From assembly GCA_905236615.1 (NCBI GenBank), contig CAJORC010000097.1, positions 1 to 7,714 of the forward strand: a DNA stretch of 7,714 nt. The letters run 5' to 3'. The position numbers and the translations under genes were made by a program. Below are positions 6,828 to 7,714 of this stretch, piece after piece. Below the pieces are notes generated by a model, which saw only the letters and a program-made list of their open reading frames with translations, had not been told where the DNA came from and searched no databases. The number at the start of each line of letters is the position of its first letter. Position 1 is the first letter of the stretch. Source of the stretch: an uncultured Lachnospiraceae bacterium (lineage in GTDB: Bacteria > Bacillota > Clostridia > Lachnospirales > Lachnospiraceae).

Positions 6828-6880
6828 AAAAAAAGCTATGATTCAGAACACTGATTAAAGTGAACTGAATCATAGCTTTT
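6828..6880 (-). terminator. Intrinsic terminator of the SleB-type hydrolase gene
   Basis: A perfect 16-base stem (6831-6846 with 6865-6880) continues past a 2x2 internal loop into a 4-base stem (6849-6852 with 6859-6862). On the minus strand it ends in seven T. It begins directly after the stop codon at 6882-6884. This is a strong terminator separating the hydrolase gene from thrC. Confidence 0.92.
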
Positions 6881-6881
6881 A

Positions 6882-7714
6882 TCATGCATAAAATCCGTGA
6901 TTTCCTATACGATTAACAAGACACCTTGAACCCCAGCTTGAGCTTGAAGATCTCTTGAAATAAAGAGCTCCGCCTGAACAGTCAACACCGCCGAGTGCAG
7001 CTTTTACTGCATCAATAGTTTCCGTGCTCGGTACTGCAAGCGCATATGAACCGTTTCTTACCGGTCCAAACTGGCCGGGCTGTCTGATAACATCCTCAAC
7101 TGTTGAAGGGAATGAAGGGTTTTTGATTCTGTTGAGAACTACATTTGCAACAGCGATCTTTCCCTGTACAGGCTCACTTCCTGCCTCAGCCTGAACTATT
7201 TTGCAAAGTGCAAGAAAATCAGAATCAGCAACTGCTGATGACACTGCAGCAGTCGCTGCTGTCTCGACAGCAGCAGCCTCAGCCTGAACAGCCTCCACTA
7301 CAGGAGCTGCTTCAACGACTGCTTCTTCTGTTGCTTCTTCCGCTGTTTCTTCAGCAACTTCTTCTGTGGCCTCTTCTGTTGCTTCTGTTGTCTCTTCTTC
7401 AGCCTGCGCAGATTCCTCTGCCGCCTCTGCCTCTTCTTTTGCAGCTGCTTCAGCTTCAGCAGCTGCTCTTTCAGCTGCTCTCGCTTCCTCGGCAGCCTTA
7501 ACTTCCGCCTCAGCATTCTTGCGGGCTTCCTCAGCCGCACGTATCTCACTGGATACTTCATCAAAATGTGCACCTGCATAAAGTGCTACATCTTTATTAT
7601 CATTTTCTGAATTGTCTGTGAGCAGAACTGCTGCTCCGCTTCCTTCAAGTAAACTATCAAGAGTTACTTCTGCGCCATCACTTACCTCTGCGGTCTCTGC
7701 ATATGTTTCTGCTG
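6882..7714 (-). CDS. SleB-type (Hydrolase_2) cell-wall hydrolase with Ala/Glu-rich linker (N-terminus cut by window edge)
   Basis: The frame is open from the right edge to a TGA at 6882-6884, giving 276 visible residues. The true start and any signal peptide are outside, so starts seen inside (for example the GTG at 7298) are not real. Visible parts: a polar stretch (~1-48); an Ala/Glu/Lys/Arg-rich helix-forming stretch (~49-87); a Glu/Thr/Ala-rich part with EEATEE-like units (~88-130); an Ala/Val-rich stretch; and then the catalytic domain (~164-276). That domain shows LCKIVQAEAGSEPVQGKIAVANVVLNRI, read here as LCKIVQAEAG plus SEPVQGK and AVANVVLNRI, with E176 the likely catalytic Glu of the AEA..E motif, and it ends in GNHGFY with H272. 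Family members cleave peptidoglycan as muramidase or lytic-transglycosylase-type enzymes; SleB itself opens the spore cortex. Many Lachnospiraceae relatives do not clearly sporulate, so vegetative wall remodelling is an equal possibility. A strong terminator follows. Confidence 0.88.
   Translation of the reverse strand, partial: AETYAETAEVSDGAEVTLDSLLEGSGAAVLLTDNSENDNKDVALYAGAHFDEVSSEIRAAEEARKNAEAEVKAAEEARAAERAAAEAEAAAKEEAEAAEESAQAEEETTEATEEATEEVAEETAEEATEEAVVEAAPVVEAVQAEAAAVETAATAAVSSAVADSDFLALCKIVQAEAGSEPVQGKIAVANVVLNRIKNPSFPSTVEDVIRQPGQFGPVRNGSYALAVPSTETIDAVKAALGGVDCSGGALYFKRSSSSSWGSRCLVNRIGNHGFYA
7240..7566 (-). repeat. Low-complexity Ala/Glu-rich coding stretch
   Basis: The hydrolase linker is built from GCN, GAR and ACA codons in loosely repeating units, such as AAEEAR (twice) and EEATEE variants. 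The bias also opens long meaningless frames on the other strand and in other phases. The protein stretch is likely a long charged helix or a flexible wall-spanning spacer. Confidence 0.75.

Noticed and set aside
6882..7298. A complete 138-aa hydrolase starting at the GTG at 7298
   Set aside because: The frame continues without a stop to the right edge through the linker. The GTG is an internal Val codon, so the gene is partial at its 5' end.
7145..7581. Leu/Gln-, Ser/Ala- and Lys/Arg-rich open frames over the hydrolase linker
   Set aside because: They are by-products of the GCN/GAR/ACA codon bias of the Ala/Glu-rich linker read in other phases or on the other strand.
1..7714. Mobile elements, CRISPR arrays, tRNA or rRNA genes
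   Set aside because: No transposase or integrase motifs, no regularly spaced repeats and no tRNA-like cloverleaf or rRNA sequence were seen on either strand.

Overview
The window looks like chromosomal DNA from an anaerobic Firmicute of the Lachnospiraceae, with a Butyrivibrio or Pseudobutyrivibrio relative as the best guess. The reasons are moderately AT-rich DNA with strong GGAGG-type ribosome binding sites, a GGDEF-EAL protein with an ABC-substrate-binding-like sensor, a CheY-like/CheX-like gene pair, and a SleB-type wall hydrolase behind an Ala/Glu-rich linker. The taxonomic guess rests on general resemblance only, because no search could be run. There are seven protein genes and no RNA genes, mobile elements or CRISPR arrays. 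No gap longer than 300 bases lacks a gene.

Layout from left to right. (1) A TrkA potassium-uptake regulator on the minus strand, positions 1-1088, runs off the left edge and lacks its C-terminus. (2) A two-gene minus-strand operon, about 4127 down to 1216, encodes a small unknown membrane protein and then a membrane-anchored GGDEF-EAL cyclic-di-GMP enzyme; it closes with a strong intrinsic terminator. (3) A divergent AT-rich control region at 4128-4315 carries candidate promoters for both directions and a short inverted repeat. (4) A two-gene plus-strand operon, 4316-5145, encodes a stand-alone CheY-like receiver and a CheX/CheC-type phosphatase-like protein whose genes overlap by one base. 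(5) A terminator that probably works in both directions separates this from convergent thrC (5192-6676, threonine synthase). (6) A spacer at 6677-6881 holds the thrC promoter, a pair of overlapping palindromes, and the terminator of the next gene. (7) A secreted-type SleB/Hydrolase_2 wall hydrolase on the minus strand, 6882-7714, runs off the right edge.

How the genes may work together: the centre of the window is a compact signalling locus. An extracytoplasmic-ligand-sensing c-di-GMP enzyme is divergently transcribed from a phosphorylatable receiver and its likely partner phosphatase. The link between the two halves is inferred only from their shared control region. trkA, thrC and the wall hydrolase look like ordinary neighbours with their own signals. 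The points most worth a second look are the altered CheX signature (Asp in place of the catalytic Glu), the unknown membrane protein cotranscribed with the c-di-GMP enzyme, and the tandem palindromes upstream of thrC.
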